The notes under the pieces were generated by a model that was given only the letters and a program-made list of their open reading frames with translations, had not been told where the DNA came from and did not search any database. Shown piece by piece: positions 1 to 9,125 of a stretch of 53,582 nucleotides of DNA. Both the position numbers and the translations under genes were made by a program. Each line of letters begins with the position of its first letter. The first letter of the stretch is position 1. The DNA is from PALSA-505 sp036496025. GTDB lineage: Bacteria > Actinomycetota > Actinomycetes > Streptosporangiales > Streptosporangiaceae. The DNA is taken from NCBI GenBank assembly GCA_036496025.1, contig DASXLW010000012.1:1-53582 (forward strand), given 5' to 3'.

Positions 1-774
1 CGCGGCGATGACGCGCAGGGCGTCTCGTTCGGGCACCTGCTCGTGGACGTGCAGCCGATGGCCCAGGCGGTGGTCATCCTCGATCACGCGGGCAGCGCGA
101 CCTACGCCGACAACGTCGAGCTGGTAGTCGGCGACGGCGCGTCGCTGCAGGTGGTGAGCCTGCAGGACTGGGCCGACGACGCGGTGCACGCCTCACACCA
201 CCACGCGCGGCTCGGCCGCGACGCCACGATCCGGCACGCCGCGGTGTCGCTGGGCGGCGACCTGGTCCGGCTCGCGCCGTCGGTCCGGTACGCCGGGCCG
301 GGCGGCGACGCGGAGCTGCTCGGGATGTACTTCGCCGACGCCGGCCAGCACCTGGAGCACCGGCTCTTCGTCGACCACGCGATGCCCAACTGCCGCAGCC
401 GGGTGGACTACAAGGGCGCGCTGCAGGGCCAGGACGCGCACGCGGTGTGGATCGGCGACGTGATCATCCGGGCCGAGGCGACCGGCACCGACACCTACGA
501 GCGGAACCGGAACCTGGTGCTGACCGACGGGACCCGGGTCGACTCCGTGCCCAACCTGGAGATCCTCACCGGCGAGGTGGTGGGCGCCGGGCACGCGAGC
601 GCGAGTGGCCGGCTGGAAGACCAGCACCTGTTCTACCTGATGGCCCGGGGCATCCCGGAGGCCGAGGCGCGGCGGCTGGTGATCCGGGGGTTCTTCGGCA
701 CGCTGATCGACCGGATCGGGATCCCGCGGGTGGCCGAGCGCATCGCCGCCGGGATCGAGCTGGAGCTGTCATGA
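1..774 (+). CDS. sufD: SufD, Fe-S cluster assembly scaffold component (5' truncated)
   Basis: The frame is open from the first base of the window, so the N-terminus is missing; about 257 codons remain. The visible part carries the SufB/SufD-family beta-helix core, including stretches such as VILDHAGSATYADNVE and VDYKGALQGQDAHAVWIGD, and ends in the helical tail typical of SufD (EAEARRLVIRGFFGTLIDRI). SufD forms the SufBC2D complex, which builds Fe-S clusters in the cytosol. It is followed immediately by a Rieske ferredoxin (ATGA overlap), sufC and sufS, the usual actinobacterial suf order. sufB and the regulator sufR would lie upstream, outside the window. Confident call from both sequence and context. 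Confidence 0.93.
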   Translation, partial: RGDDAQGVSFGHLLVDVQPMAQAVVILDHAGSATYADNVELVVGDGASLQVVSLQDWADDAVHASHHHARLGRDATIRHAAVSLGGDLVRLAPSVRYAGPGGDAELLGMYFADAGQHLEHRLFVDHAMPNCRSRVDYKGALQGQDAHAVWIGDVIIRAEATGTDTYERNRNLVLTDGTRVDSVPNLEILTGEVVGAGHASASGRLEDQHLFYLMARGIPEAEARRLVIRGFFGTLIDRIGIPRVAERIAAGIELELS

Positions 775-1103
775 CCGAGTCGCCGCGGCCGGCCGGCGGG
801 TTCACCCGCGTGTGCGCGCTGTACGACCTGCCCGACGAAGGGGCCGTCGGGGTCGAAGTGGACGGCGAGCCGGTCGCGATCATCAGGGCCGAGGGCGAGG
901 TTTACGCGCTGCGCGACGTCTGCTCGCACGCGGAGATCCCGCTGTCCGAGGGCGAGATCTACGACCACACCGTGGAGTGCTGGCTGCACGGGTCCTGCTT
1001 CGACCTGCGCACCGGCAACCCCACCGGGCCGCCGGCCACCGAGCCGGTGCCCACCTACCAAGTGAAGATCCAGGGCGACGACGTCTATGTCTCGCTTAGC
1101 TGA
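771..1103 (+). CDS. Rieske [2Fe-2S] non-heme ferredoxin of the suf operon
   Basis: This 110-residue protein starts at an ATG that overlaps the sufD stop codon (ATGA). It has the complete Rieske binding motif: C-x-H in CSHAEIPL and C-x2-H in CWLHGSCFD, 17 residues apart. It therefore binds one 2Fe-2S cluster with two Cys and two His ligands, like the small ferredoxin subunits of bacterial dioxygenases. A Rieske ferredoxin between sufD and sufC is a recurrent actinobacterial arrangement. It probably donates electrons to cluster assembly or to a client enzyme, but that role is inferred from position only. Confidence 0.9.
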   Translation: MTESPRPAGGFTRVCALYDLPDEGAVGVEVDGEPVAIIRAEGEVYALRDVCSHAEIPLSEGEIYDHTVECWLHGSCFDLRTGNPTGPPATEPVPTYQVKIQGDDVYVSLS

Positions 1104-1123
1104 GATACAGGAGAAATACCTAC

Positions 1124-1891
1124 ATGGCCACTCTTGAGATCCGTGACCTGCACGTGAGCGTGGAGGAGGCGGCCGGCGGCAGCCGGGAGATCCTGCGCGG
1201 CGTGGATCTCACCGTGTCTGCCGGGCAGACGCACGCCATCATGGGGCCGAACGGCTCCGGCAAGTCCACCCTCGCGTATGCGATCGCCGGCCACCCGAAG
1301 TACCAGGTGACCAGCGGGTCGGTCACGCTGGACGGCGAGGACGTGCTGGCCATGAGCGTGGACGCGCGGGCGCGCGCCGGGCTGTTCCTGGCCATGCAGT
1401 ACCCGGTCGAGGTGCCCGGCGTGTCGGTGTCGAACTTCCTGCGCACGGCGATGACCGCGGTCAGCGGCGAGGCGCCGAAGCTGCGCGACTTCGCCAAGCA
1501 GCTGCGCACGGCGATGGAGGAACTGTCGATCGACCCGGAGTTCGCCCAGCGCAACCTCAACGAGGGCTTCTCCGGCGGGGAGAAGAAGCGGCACGAGATC
1601 CTTCAGCTCGAGCTGCTGAACCCGAAGATCGCCATCCTCGACGAGACCGACTCCGGCCTGGACATCGACGCGCTCAAGGTCGTGGCCGAGGGGATCAACC
1701 GGTTCCGGGCGGGCGAGGATCACGGGGTGCTGCTGATCACGCACTACACCCGGATCCTGCGCTACGTGCAGCCGGACTTCGTGCACGTGTTCGTCGGCGG
1801 CCGGGTCGTCGCCGAGGGCGGCCCGGAGCTGGCCGAGGAGCTGGAGCGCGAGGGCTACGAGAAGTTCATCAACCCGGGAGCGGCGGCATGA
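1124..1891 (+). CDS. sufC: SufC, ABC-type ATPase of the SUF Fe-S assembly complex
   Basis: The 255-residue soluble ABC ATPase has a Walker A GPNGSGKST near residue 41, the SufC-specific signature FSGGEKKRHEI in place of the canonical LSGGQ, and a Walker B ILDETDSGLD. It has no membrane segments. Its ATP hydrolysis drives conformational change in the SufBC2D scaffold during cluster assembly. The ATG follows the sequence AGGAGAAATACCTAC, a good ribosome binding site. The 3' end overlaps sufS by ATGA, so the two are translationally coupled. Length and motifs match the family throughout. Confidence 0.96.
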   Translation: MATLEIRDLHVSVEEAAGGSREILRGVDLTVSAGQTHAIMGPNGSGKSTLAYAIAGHPKYQVTSGSVTLDGEDVLAMSVDARARAGLFLAMQYPVEVPGVSVSNFLRTAMTAVSGEAPKLRDFAKQLRTAMEELSIDPEFAQRNLNEGFSGGEKKRHEILQLELLNPKIAILDETDSGLDIDALKVVAEGINRFRAGEDHGVLLITHYTRILRYVQPDFVHVFVGGRVVAEGGPELAEELEREGYEKFINPGAAA

Positions 1892-3150
1892 CCTTCGACG
1901 CGGCCCGGATCCGCAAGGACTTCCCCATCCTCGACCGTCAGGTGCGGGGCGGGCAGCCGCTGATCTACCTGGACAGCGCGAACACCTCGCAGAAGCCGCG
2001 CCAGGTGCTCGAGGCGATGGACGAGTTCTACGAGCGGCACAACGCGAACATCCACCGGGCCAGCCACCAGCTCGGCGAGGAGGCCACCGAGGCCTACGAA
2101 GGCGCGCGGATCAAGGTGGGCGAGTTCGTCGGGGCCCGGGACGAGACCGAGGTCGTGTTCGCCAAGAACATCTCGGAGGCGATCAACCTCGTCGCCTACT
2201 CGATGAGCAACGCGACCGCGGCCGGCGGCCCGGCCCGGCTGAGCCTCGGTCCCGGCGACGAAATCGTCATCACCGAGATGGAGCACCACTCCAACATCGT
2301 CCCGTGGCAGCTGCTCTGCCAGCGCACCGGCGCCACGCTGCGCTGGTTCGGGGTCACCCCCGACGGCCGGCTGAACCTCGCGGAGATCGGCGACCTGATC
2401 ACCGAGCGGACCAAGCTGGTCGCGCTGGCACACCAGTCCAACGTGCTCGGCACCATCAACCCGGTCCGGGCCATCGCCGACGCGGCGCACGCGGCCGGCG
2501 CGCTGGTGTTGCTGGACGGCGCGCAGGCGGTGCCGCACATGCCGGTGGACGTGGCCGCAACCGGCGCGGACTTCTACGGCTTCACCGGGCACAAAATGTG
2601 CGGTCCGACCGGCATCGGCGTGCTGTGGGCGCGGCGCGAGCTGCTCGAGGAGATGCCCCCGTTCCTCGGCGGCGGCGAGATGATCGAGAGCGTCTGGATG
2701 GACCGGTCCACGTTCGCCCCGCCGCCGCACAAGTTCGAGGCCGGCACGATGCCGATCGCGCAGGCGGTCGGGCTGGGAGCGGCCGTCGACTATCTGAGCG
2801 AGGTCGGCCTGGATGCGGTGCGGGCCCACGAGCTGGGCCTTATCGACCACGCCCTGGACCTCCTCGGCCAGATCGACGGGCTGCGCATCCTCGGGCCCAC
2901 GGTGCCGGTGGACCGGGGCAGCGCGATCTCGTTCACCGTGGAGGGCGTGCACCCGCACGACGTCAGCCAGGTGCTCGATGACCTGGGCATCGCGGTCCGG
3001 GCCGGGCATCACTGCGCCTGGCCGCTGCACCGCGCGTTCGGCGTGCGGGCCAGCACCCGGGCCTCGTTCTACCTGTACAACCTCCGTGAGGAGGCGGACG
3101 CCCTGGCCGACGGGATCCGGCAGGCGCAGCGGTTCTTCGCCGACGCGTGA
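1888..3150 (+). CDS. sufS: SufS-type cysteine desulfurase (PLP enzyme)
   Basis: This 420-residue class V aminotransferase-fold enzyme takes sulfur from L-cysteine as an enzyme persulfide. The PLP lysine is K236 in FTGHKMCGPTG. The catalytic cysteine is C376 in RAGHHCAWPLH, followed by the R-A-S-x-x-x-Y-N element of group II desulfurases (ASFYLYN). Group II enzymes need a sulfur acceptor, and sufU lies directly downstream. The start ATG overlaps the sufC stop. About 80 nt separate it from sufU, the largest gap inside this operon, with no clear promoter visible there. Confidence 0.96.
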   Translation: MTFDAARIRKDFPILDRQVRGGQPLIYLDSANTSQKPRQVLEAMDEFYERHNANIHRASHQLGEEATEAYEGARIKVGEFVGARDETEVVFAKNISEAINLVAYSMSNATAAGGPARLSLGPGDEIVITEMEHHSNIVPWQLLCQRTGATLRWFGVTPDGRLNLAEIGDLITERTKLVALAHQSNVLGTINPVRAIADAAHAAGALVLLDGAQAVPHMPVDVAATGADFYGFTGHKMCGPTGIGVLWARRELLEEMPPFLGGGEMIESVWMDRSTFAPPPHKFEAGTMPIAQAVGLGAAVDYLSEVGLDAVRAHELGLIDHALDLLGQIDGLRILGPTVPVDRGSAISFTVEGVHPHDVSQVLDDLGIAVRAGHHCAWPLHRAFGVRASTRASFYLYNLREEADALADGIRQAQRFFADA

Positions 3151-3232
3151 CCGCCGGTACCGCAGCGCCGATGAGTGACCCGCCCCGGCCGGGGAAGATG
3201 CGGCGGCAGGCCGCGTGTTGCAAGGGGATGTG

Positions 3233-3691
3233 ATGCAGCTCGAGTCGATGTACCAGGACATCATCCTGGACCACTACCGCCACCCGCACAACAAGGGCCT
3301 GCGGGAGCCCTACGACGCCGAAGTGCATCACGTCAACCCGCTCTGCGGCGACGAGGTGACCCTCCGCGTCACGCTGAAGGCCGTCGACGGCGAGCCGGCC
3401 GTGGCCGACGTGTCGTACGACTCCCTGGGCTGCTCGATCAGCCAGGCCAGCGCGTCGGTGATGACCGACCTGGTCATCGGCAAGAGCGTGGATGACGCGA
3501 TGGCGATCAGCCAGGGATTCCTCGAGCTCATGCAGTCCAAGGGCGCCGCCGAGCCGGACGAGGACCTGCTCGAGGATGCGGTGGCGTTCACCGGAGTGTC
3601 CAAGTACCCGGCGAGGATCAAGTGCGCGCTGCTCGGCTGGATGGCGTGGAAAGACGCCACCGCCCGCGCGCTGGAGGAGACATCATCATGA
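3233..3691 (+). CDS. sufU: SufU, zinc-dependent sulfurtransferase partner of SufS
   Basis: The 152-residue protein starts at the ATG at 3233, five bases after the Shine-Dalgarno-like AAGGGG; an upstream GTG at 3215 would add six residues but has no such site. The start MQLESMYQDIILDHYRHPHN is typical of the family. The three conserved cysteines of SufU are present (NPLCGDEV, LGCSISQAS, RIKCALLGW), together with the Asp two residues after the first, giving the usual Zn site. SufU accepts the persulfide sulfur from SufS by zinc-ligand swapping. It overlaps sufT by ATGA. Confidence 0.94.
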   Translation: MQLESMYQDIILDHYRHPHNKGLREPYDAEVHHVNPLCGDEVTLRVTLKAVDGEPAVADVSYDSLGCSISQASASVMTDLVIGKSVDDAMAISQGFLELMQSKGAAEPDEDLLEDAVAFTGVSKYPARIKCALLGWMAWKDATARALEETSS

Positions 3692-4077
3692 CCGAGCCCG
3701 CTACCACCCAGGCCGAGACCACTGAGACGCCGGCCGGCGACGCACCGGCCGGGGCGCCGGCTTCGGCCGGACCGGAGACCGAGGACGTTCTCGAGGCGCT
3801 CCGCGACGTCGTGGACCCCGAGTTGGGCATCAACGTCGTGGACCTGGGCCTGGTGTACGGCGTCACCGTGGGCGAGGACCGGCTGGCCACCATCGACATG
3901 ACGCTGACCAGCGCGGCCTGCCCGCTCACCGACGTGATCGAGGATCAGGCCAGGGCCGCGCTCGACGGTCTCGTCAACGACTTCCGGATCAACTGGGTGT
4001 GGATGCCCCCCTGGGGGCCGGACAAGATCACCGAGGACGGCCGCGAGCAGCTCCGCGCGCTGGGCTTCAACGTCTGA
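3688..4077 (+). CDS. sufT: SufT, DUF59/MIP18-type Fe-S maturation factor
   Basis: The 129-residue protein has an Ala/Thr/Glu-rich N-terminal tail of about 30 residues, then a DUF59 (MIP18-like) domain with the hallmark DPELGINVVDLGLVYGV and the conserved Cys region TSAACPLTDVIEDQ. SufT proteins support Fe-S cluster transfer to client proteins when demand is high. It is the last gene of the suf operon and is preceded by GGAGGAGA seven bases before the start. Its stop lies only six bases from the stop of the convergent gene, and no terminator hairpin is visible between them. Confidence 0.93.
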   Translation: MTEPATTQAETTETPAGDAPAGAPASAGPETEDVLEALRDVVDPELGINVVDLGLVYGVTVGEDRLATIDMTLTSAACPLTDVIEDQARAALDGLVNDFRINWVWMPPWGPDKITEDGREQLRALGFNV

Positions 4078-4083
4078 TCCCGG

Positions 4084-6120
4084 TCAGGGGTAGCTCGCCA
4101 CGTCCACGGGCATGTTGTTCCCGGGGTTGACCGAGGTCACCGGGCCGCCCGTCCCGTTGATGACCGAGTCGAGGCCGCCGGAGCCTGTGATCCACACGCC
4201 GAAGATGTTGTGGAACTGCACGCCCGGCGTGTCCGGCGCCTGGAACGCCTCGGCGTCGTGCAGCGTGGCCGGCGTCTGGCTGAAGACGACGTAGCTGCCC
4301 GCCCCGTAGCCCTGGAACGTCCGGACGTTGCGGGTGACGAGGAAGGCGGGATAGCCGTCCTGGTCCGGGGCCGCCATCCAGGCCGACTGGCTGGGCGGGT
4401 CGTAGGGCAGCTCGTTCTGGAAGAAGATGTTCGTGCCGCTCTGGCCGCTCCAGATCACCTCGTTCTTCTGGTAGTGCTCGACGGCCAGGCCATAGGACGT
4501 CACGCCGTCCCCGGTGACCACGACGCCCGTACTGGCCGTGTTGTCGGTCCAGCCCACCAGGTTGCCGTGGTCGGCGCGCCAGGCCCAGACGTCGTCGATG
4601 ATCGAGTTGTCCGCGTTGTCCAGCAGGCTGACCGTGGCCCCCACTTTCGTGGTTTCGGCGCCGCCGATGCGGAAGAAGACGTCCTGGACCATGTCGGGGT
4701 CGCTGGCGGTGCCTGAGCCCGGCGCGGGCGTTCCCACCGAGACGAGGACCGGCGAGGCGACCGGGCCGGCGTCGATGATGAGCCCGGAGAGCTTCACCCC
4801 CTGGTTGGGGACGACGATCATGGCGGGGTTGCCGCGCCGCGGGACCAGGGTGGCAAAGCCCTGCCCGAGCACGACCGTGTCGGGGTGGCTGACCACGATG
4901 GGCTGATCAAGGTTGTAGATCCCGGGCGTGAGGATGAGGTCACGGCCCCGGGCCAGCGCGGCGTTGATCGCGGCCGTGGGCGTGCCCGGGCTGGCCACGA
5001 AGAACCTCGACAGCGGGAGTGAGCTGCCCGCTTCGCCGCCTCCGCCCCAGGAGGGGCCGGACGAATCGTGACGAACCGCGGGCACGAAGACCTGGTAACC
5101 GCCGCCGGAGTCGGTGTACAGGAACGGCTCTTCCTCGGTGACCGGACTCGTCGGCAGCACCGTGTTCTGCTCGCACTGGCCGGTGAACACCGGCGCCGGC
5201 GCACCCTGCACGCCGGAGTAGACCATGTTCCAGAGCCCCTGGGGGCAGCCGGCGGCTCCGCCGATGCTGCTGTCGCGGACCATGTACTGCTGGTTGCCGA
5301 AGAAGTTGAGGTTACCGCTGACCTGGCTGTCGGCGATGAAACCGCCGCTGGCGAAGTTGTTGTTCGCGCAGTAGTCCTGGAAGATGACGCTGCCGTTGAC
5401 GATGGTCCGCCGGATCGGCGCGGCCTGGGACGCCGACCAGAACTCCCCGGTATTGGCGCACCCCGCGCCGAACGCATCCACGACCGGCGGCGCGTAGGCC
5501 GGCGGCGAGCTCGGCAGGTGCACGTTGAGGGTGAGGTTGGACAGCGACCGCCAGAAGTTGTCGTCGGAGTTGCAGTCGCTGGTGCCGGGCGTGCACAGGT
5601 TGTTGAACACGTCGATGGCCCCGTTGATCACCGTGTCCCCCGGCGCGAAGCCCAGCCCCGCCACCTCGGTGTAGTAACCGACCTGGAACACCAGGGGGCT
5701 GGCGGCTGACCCATAGGTGCCGGGCAGGAAGAAGATGGCATAACGCTGGCTGTCGAACTGGCTGGCCACGGGGACCTGCTGGGTGGCGATGTTGTTGAGA
5801 TCGTTCTGGATGGCCGCTTGGCTCATGGTGTCGTTGAAGACGCAGACGTTGGGGCCGAAGGCGGAGACGTTCGCATCCGGGCAGGCCGGCGAGGACGCGG
5901 GCGCCGCCGGGCTCGCGGCAGGCCCGGCCGGGCTCGCGGCGGCCGCGCCCGCAGCGCCGGCCGGGGCGATCGCGAACCCGGATCCGGCGAGCGCGGCGGC
6001 CGCCAGCAATGAGCCCGGGCGCCTCAGCCAGCGGGCGATCGTGACCCGGACGACCCTTCGGGGGGAGCCTCCTGCCGGGCGGGGCTGGGCAGAACCAGAA
6101 TGGCGGGCGGCACGCATCAC
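4084..6120 (-). CDS. Large secreted right-handed beta-helix (pectate-lyase-like) protein
   Basis: The 678-residue protein begins with an Arg-rich n-region, a hydrophobic stretch (LLAAAALAGSGFAIAP) and several Ala-x-Ala sites, a Sec-type signal peptide. An Ala/Pro/Ser-rich linker follows to about residue 78. The rest has features of parallel beta-helix enzymes of the GH55/pectate-lyase superfamily: FFLPGTYG, ILTPGIYNLDQPI, a VIGQGFATL-like turn, and repeated NGT/NNF/DDVWAW coil turns. It occurs as two halves, as in GH55. Databases sometimes label relatives adenylyl cyclase or coagulation factor, which the sequence does not support. The substrate is unknown, possibly a polysaccharide. The GTG at 6120 or the next-codon ATG follows AGGAGGAA. 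Confidence 0.72.
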   Translation of the reverse strand: MMRAARHSGSAQPRPAGGSPRRVVRVTIARWLRRPGSLLAAAALAGSGFAIAPAGAAGAAAASPAGPAASPAAPASSPACPDANVSAFGPNVCVFNDTMSQAAIQNDLNNIATQQVPVASQFDSQRYAIFFLPGTYGSAASPLVFQVGYYTEVAGLGFAPGDTVINGAIDVFNNLCTPGTSDCNSDDNFWRSLSNLTLNVHLPSSPPAYAPPVVDAFGAGCANTGEFWSASQAAPIRRTIVNGSVIFQDYCANNNFASGGFIADSQVSGNLNFFGNQQYMVRDSSIGGAAGCPQGLWNMVYSGVQGAPAPVFTGQCEQNTVLPTSPVTEEEPFLYTDSGGGYQVFVPAVRHDSSGPSWGGGGEAGSSLPLSRFFVASPGTPTAAINAALARGRDLILTPGIYNLDQPIVVSHPDTVVLGQGFATLVPRRGNPAMIVVPNQGVKLSGLIIDAGPVASPVLVSVGTPAPGSGTASDPDMVQDVFFRIGGAETTKVGATVSLLDNADNSIIDDVWAWRADHGNLVGWTDNTASTGVVVTGDGVTSYGLAVEHYQKNEVIWSGQSGTNIFFQNELPYDPPSQSAWMAAPDQDGYPAFLVTRNVRTFQGYGAGSYVVFSQTPATLHDAEAFQAPDTPGVQFHNIFGVWITGSGGLDSVINGTGGPVTSVNPGNNMPVDVASYP

Positions 6121-6287
6121 GAAATTCCTCCTCGTTCGTCCGGCTGAGCCCGGGCCCTCCTACCGCGATGGTCGGTCTTACTCCCTGTCCCGTCAAGGCC
6201 GGCGCTGCGTGATCGATTCCGAGCCGGGCGCCTGCCTCGCTAGTCTCGATCCGGTTCCCGGGCCAGCGCGGAGGGAGGTGGTGCGCG

Positions 6288-6962
6288 GTGAAGCACCCGG
6301 CGCGCGGCGGCGGACGATGGGTTGAGGTCGCACCGCAGCGGCTGGTCACCTGGGTGGTGTCGTTCGCCGACCGTCACCCGAGCGTCACGGTGGCGGCGAG
6401 CGGGCGTGAGGTGGTGACGTTCGCGGCCGAGGACGGGGCGGTGGCGGAGTGCCACGTGCCCTTCCCGCCGCTGCCCGCCGGCGTCCCAGCCGCCGCGGTC
6501 GCCACCGCCGGCCTGATCGCGAGCCACGCGCAGGCTCCCCGGACGGTGGGCGTACTGCTGGTGCGCCTGGGCGGCTACGCCGCGGGGGTGTTCACCGGCT
6601 CGCCGCCGCGGCTGGCCGCCTCGAAGGTGGGATCCCGGCTGGTGCACGGCCGCAGCGCGGCGGGGGGCACGTCGCAGCATCGGTTTGCCCGCCGCCGGGA
6701 GAAGCAGGCCGCCGAGGCCCTGTCCGCCGCGGCGAACACCGCGGTCGCGGTGCTCGGGCCGTTCGCCGGCGAGCTTGACGCCGTGGTCCTCGGCGGCGAC
6801 CGCCGGGCGGTCGAGGCGCTGCGCGCCGACCCGCGGCTCAACCGGTTCTTCGAGCTGGCCGTCGACCGGTTCCTCACTGTTCCGGATCCCCGGCTGACCG
6901 TGCTGCGCGATACCCCGCGCATGTTCAGCGCGATCAGGATCCGGCTCACCGAACCGGGCTGA
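6288..6962 (+). CDS. acVLRF1 family peptidyl-tRNA hydrolase-like protein
   Basis: The 224-residue protein matches the actinobacterial VLRF1 group (Vms1-like release factor 1 fold). The key motif is GTSQHRFARRREKQ around residues 125-138, which holds the conserved Gln that positions water for peptidyl-tRNA cleavage in Vms1/ANKZF1. The C-terminal part resembles an eRF1 domain (VLGGDRRAVEALRADPRL). The GTG start follows GAGGGAGG nine bases upstream. The family is proposed to release nascent chains from stalled ribosomes or split subunits. Its position just before an ABC-F ribosome-protection-type gene fits that role. Function in this organism is inferred. Confidence 0.83.
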   Translation: MKHPARGGGRWVEVAPQRLVTWVVSFADRHPSVTVAASGREVVTFAAEDGAVAECHVPFPPLPAGVPAAAVATAGLIASHAQAPRTVGVLLVRLGGYAAGVFTGSPPRLAASKVGSRLVHGRSAAGGTSQHRFARRREKQAAEALSAAANTAVAVLGPFAGELDAVVLGGDRRAVEALRADPRLNRFFELAVDRFLTVPDPRLTVLRDTPRMFSAIRIRLTEPG

Positions 6963-6976
6963 GGGATCATGGCCGG

Positions 6977-7013
6977 GAAATTAACCAGGCCGCCAAACGC
7001 GCTCCCGTATAAT
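6977..7013 (+). promoter_or_regulatory. Candidate WhiB7-type promoter of the ABC-F transcription unit
   Basis: A perfect TATAAT (-10) lies at 7008-7013. The region 17 bp upstream (6985-6990, CCAGGC) is a very poor -35, but directly before it sits the AT-rich patch GAAATTAA (6977-6984) in otherwise GC-rich DNA. WhiB7 promoters are known to combine an AT-rich patch beside the -35 with a good -10, and the M. tuberculosis homologue Rv1473 belongs to the WhiB7 regulon. Transcription would start at about 7020-7021, on the ATG of a tiny ORF. Binding of WhiB7 is inferred. Confidence 0.6.
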
Positions 7014-7020
7014 TGGTGGC

Positions 7021-7041
7021 ATGTTGTCCCTCTGTGTTTGA
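7021..7041 (+). CDS. Putative leaderless six-residue leader peptide (MLSLCV)
   Basis: ATG TTG TCC CTC TGT GTT TGA begins seven bases after the TATAAT box, so the predicted transcript would start at or next to its ATG. The stop codon's last base is the first base of the 5' arm of the attenuator-like stem, so a ribosome on this ORF would cover that arm. Such mini-ORFs precede many ABC-F and erm resistance genes and sense ribosome stalling. It is too short for any homology test; the evidence is position and architecture only. Confidence 0.45.
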   Translation: MLSLCV

Positions 7042-7089
7042 CGGACCCGCCCCGGCGGGGGGTGGCGTGTGTCACGCGAGGTCCGTTTT
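7041..7089 (+). terminator. Attenuator-like terminator fold in the ABC-F leader
   Basis: ACGGACC (7041-7047) pairs perfectly with GGTCCGT (7080-7086), and the 3' arm runs into TTTT (7086-7089). Inside lie two smaller hairpins: CCCGC/GCGGG (7046-7050 with 7055-7059, sharing two bases with the outer arm) and GCGTG-TGT-CACGC (7065-7077). Together they give a branched stem ending in a short U-run. It lies between the mini-ORF and the ABC-F start, where premature termination could be relieved by a stalled ribosome. The U-run is short, so termination efficiency is uncertain. Confidence 0.5.
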
Positions 7090-7116
7090 GTCCCAATTTC
7101 CGGAGTGGCAACTCAG

Positions 7117-8715
<1,599 letters not shown>

Positions 8716-8853
8716 GCGGGGACGGGGACCCGGCCGGCGGGCAGAAAAAGATACTGATCATTTGCCTGCAAGTGGCTAGCCGATCTCACTTTCATGAGTG
8801 ATCATGGCGAGAAGTGGTGACGCAGCGGTCACTCTTTATCACGGGAGGTACGC

Positions 8854-9075
8854 GTGACCGAGACCCTCAAGAAAGGCACCCGGGTGACCGGTGCTGACCG
8901 CACCAAGCTCGCATCGGACCTGAAGAAGAGGTACGACGCGGGGGAGAGCATCCGCTCCCTGGCCGCGGCGACCGGCCGGTCGTACGGCTTCGTGCACCGC
9001 ATCCTGAGCGAGACCGGTGTCAGCCTCCGCGGTCGCGGCGGCGCGACCCGCGGCAAGGCCAAGGCCAGACGCTGA
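8854..9075 (+). CDS. Small helix-turn-helix protein (Rv1473A-like)
   Basis: The 73-residue basic protein has a Lys-rich N-terminus and an HTH of the Hin/resolvase or sigma-like type: KKRYDAGESIRSLAAATGRS, then YGFVHRILSETGV, ending in RGRGGATRGKAKARR. It starts at a GTG preceded by GGGAGG five bases upstream. The gene follows the ABC-F gene, as Rv1473A follows Rv1473 in mycobacteria, suggesting a conserved pairing. It probably binds DNA or RNA, but its target is unknown. The 138-bp upstream gap contains the inverted repeat TCACT-TTCATG-AGTGA (about 8786-8801), a possible operator. Confidence 0.82.
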   Translation: MTETLKKGTRVTGADRTKLASDLKKRYDAGESIRSLAAATGRSYGFVHRILSETGVSLRGRGGATRGKAKARR

Positions 9076-9125
9076 GCACCGCTGGCCGGGGACTGGTGCG
9101 CCTCGCCGGCCACCCGGGGGATCTC

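Noticed and set aside
1855..3264. 469-codon minus-strand open frame across sufS
   Set aside because: Antisense shadow of sufS, with Arg/His/Val-biased composition and no domain.
7069..7116. GTG at 7069 as the ABC-F start
   Set aside because: It lies in the leader stem, has no ribosome binding site, and adds 16 residues not present in the Rv1473-type N-terminus.
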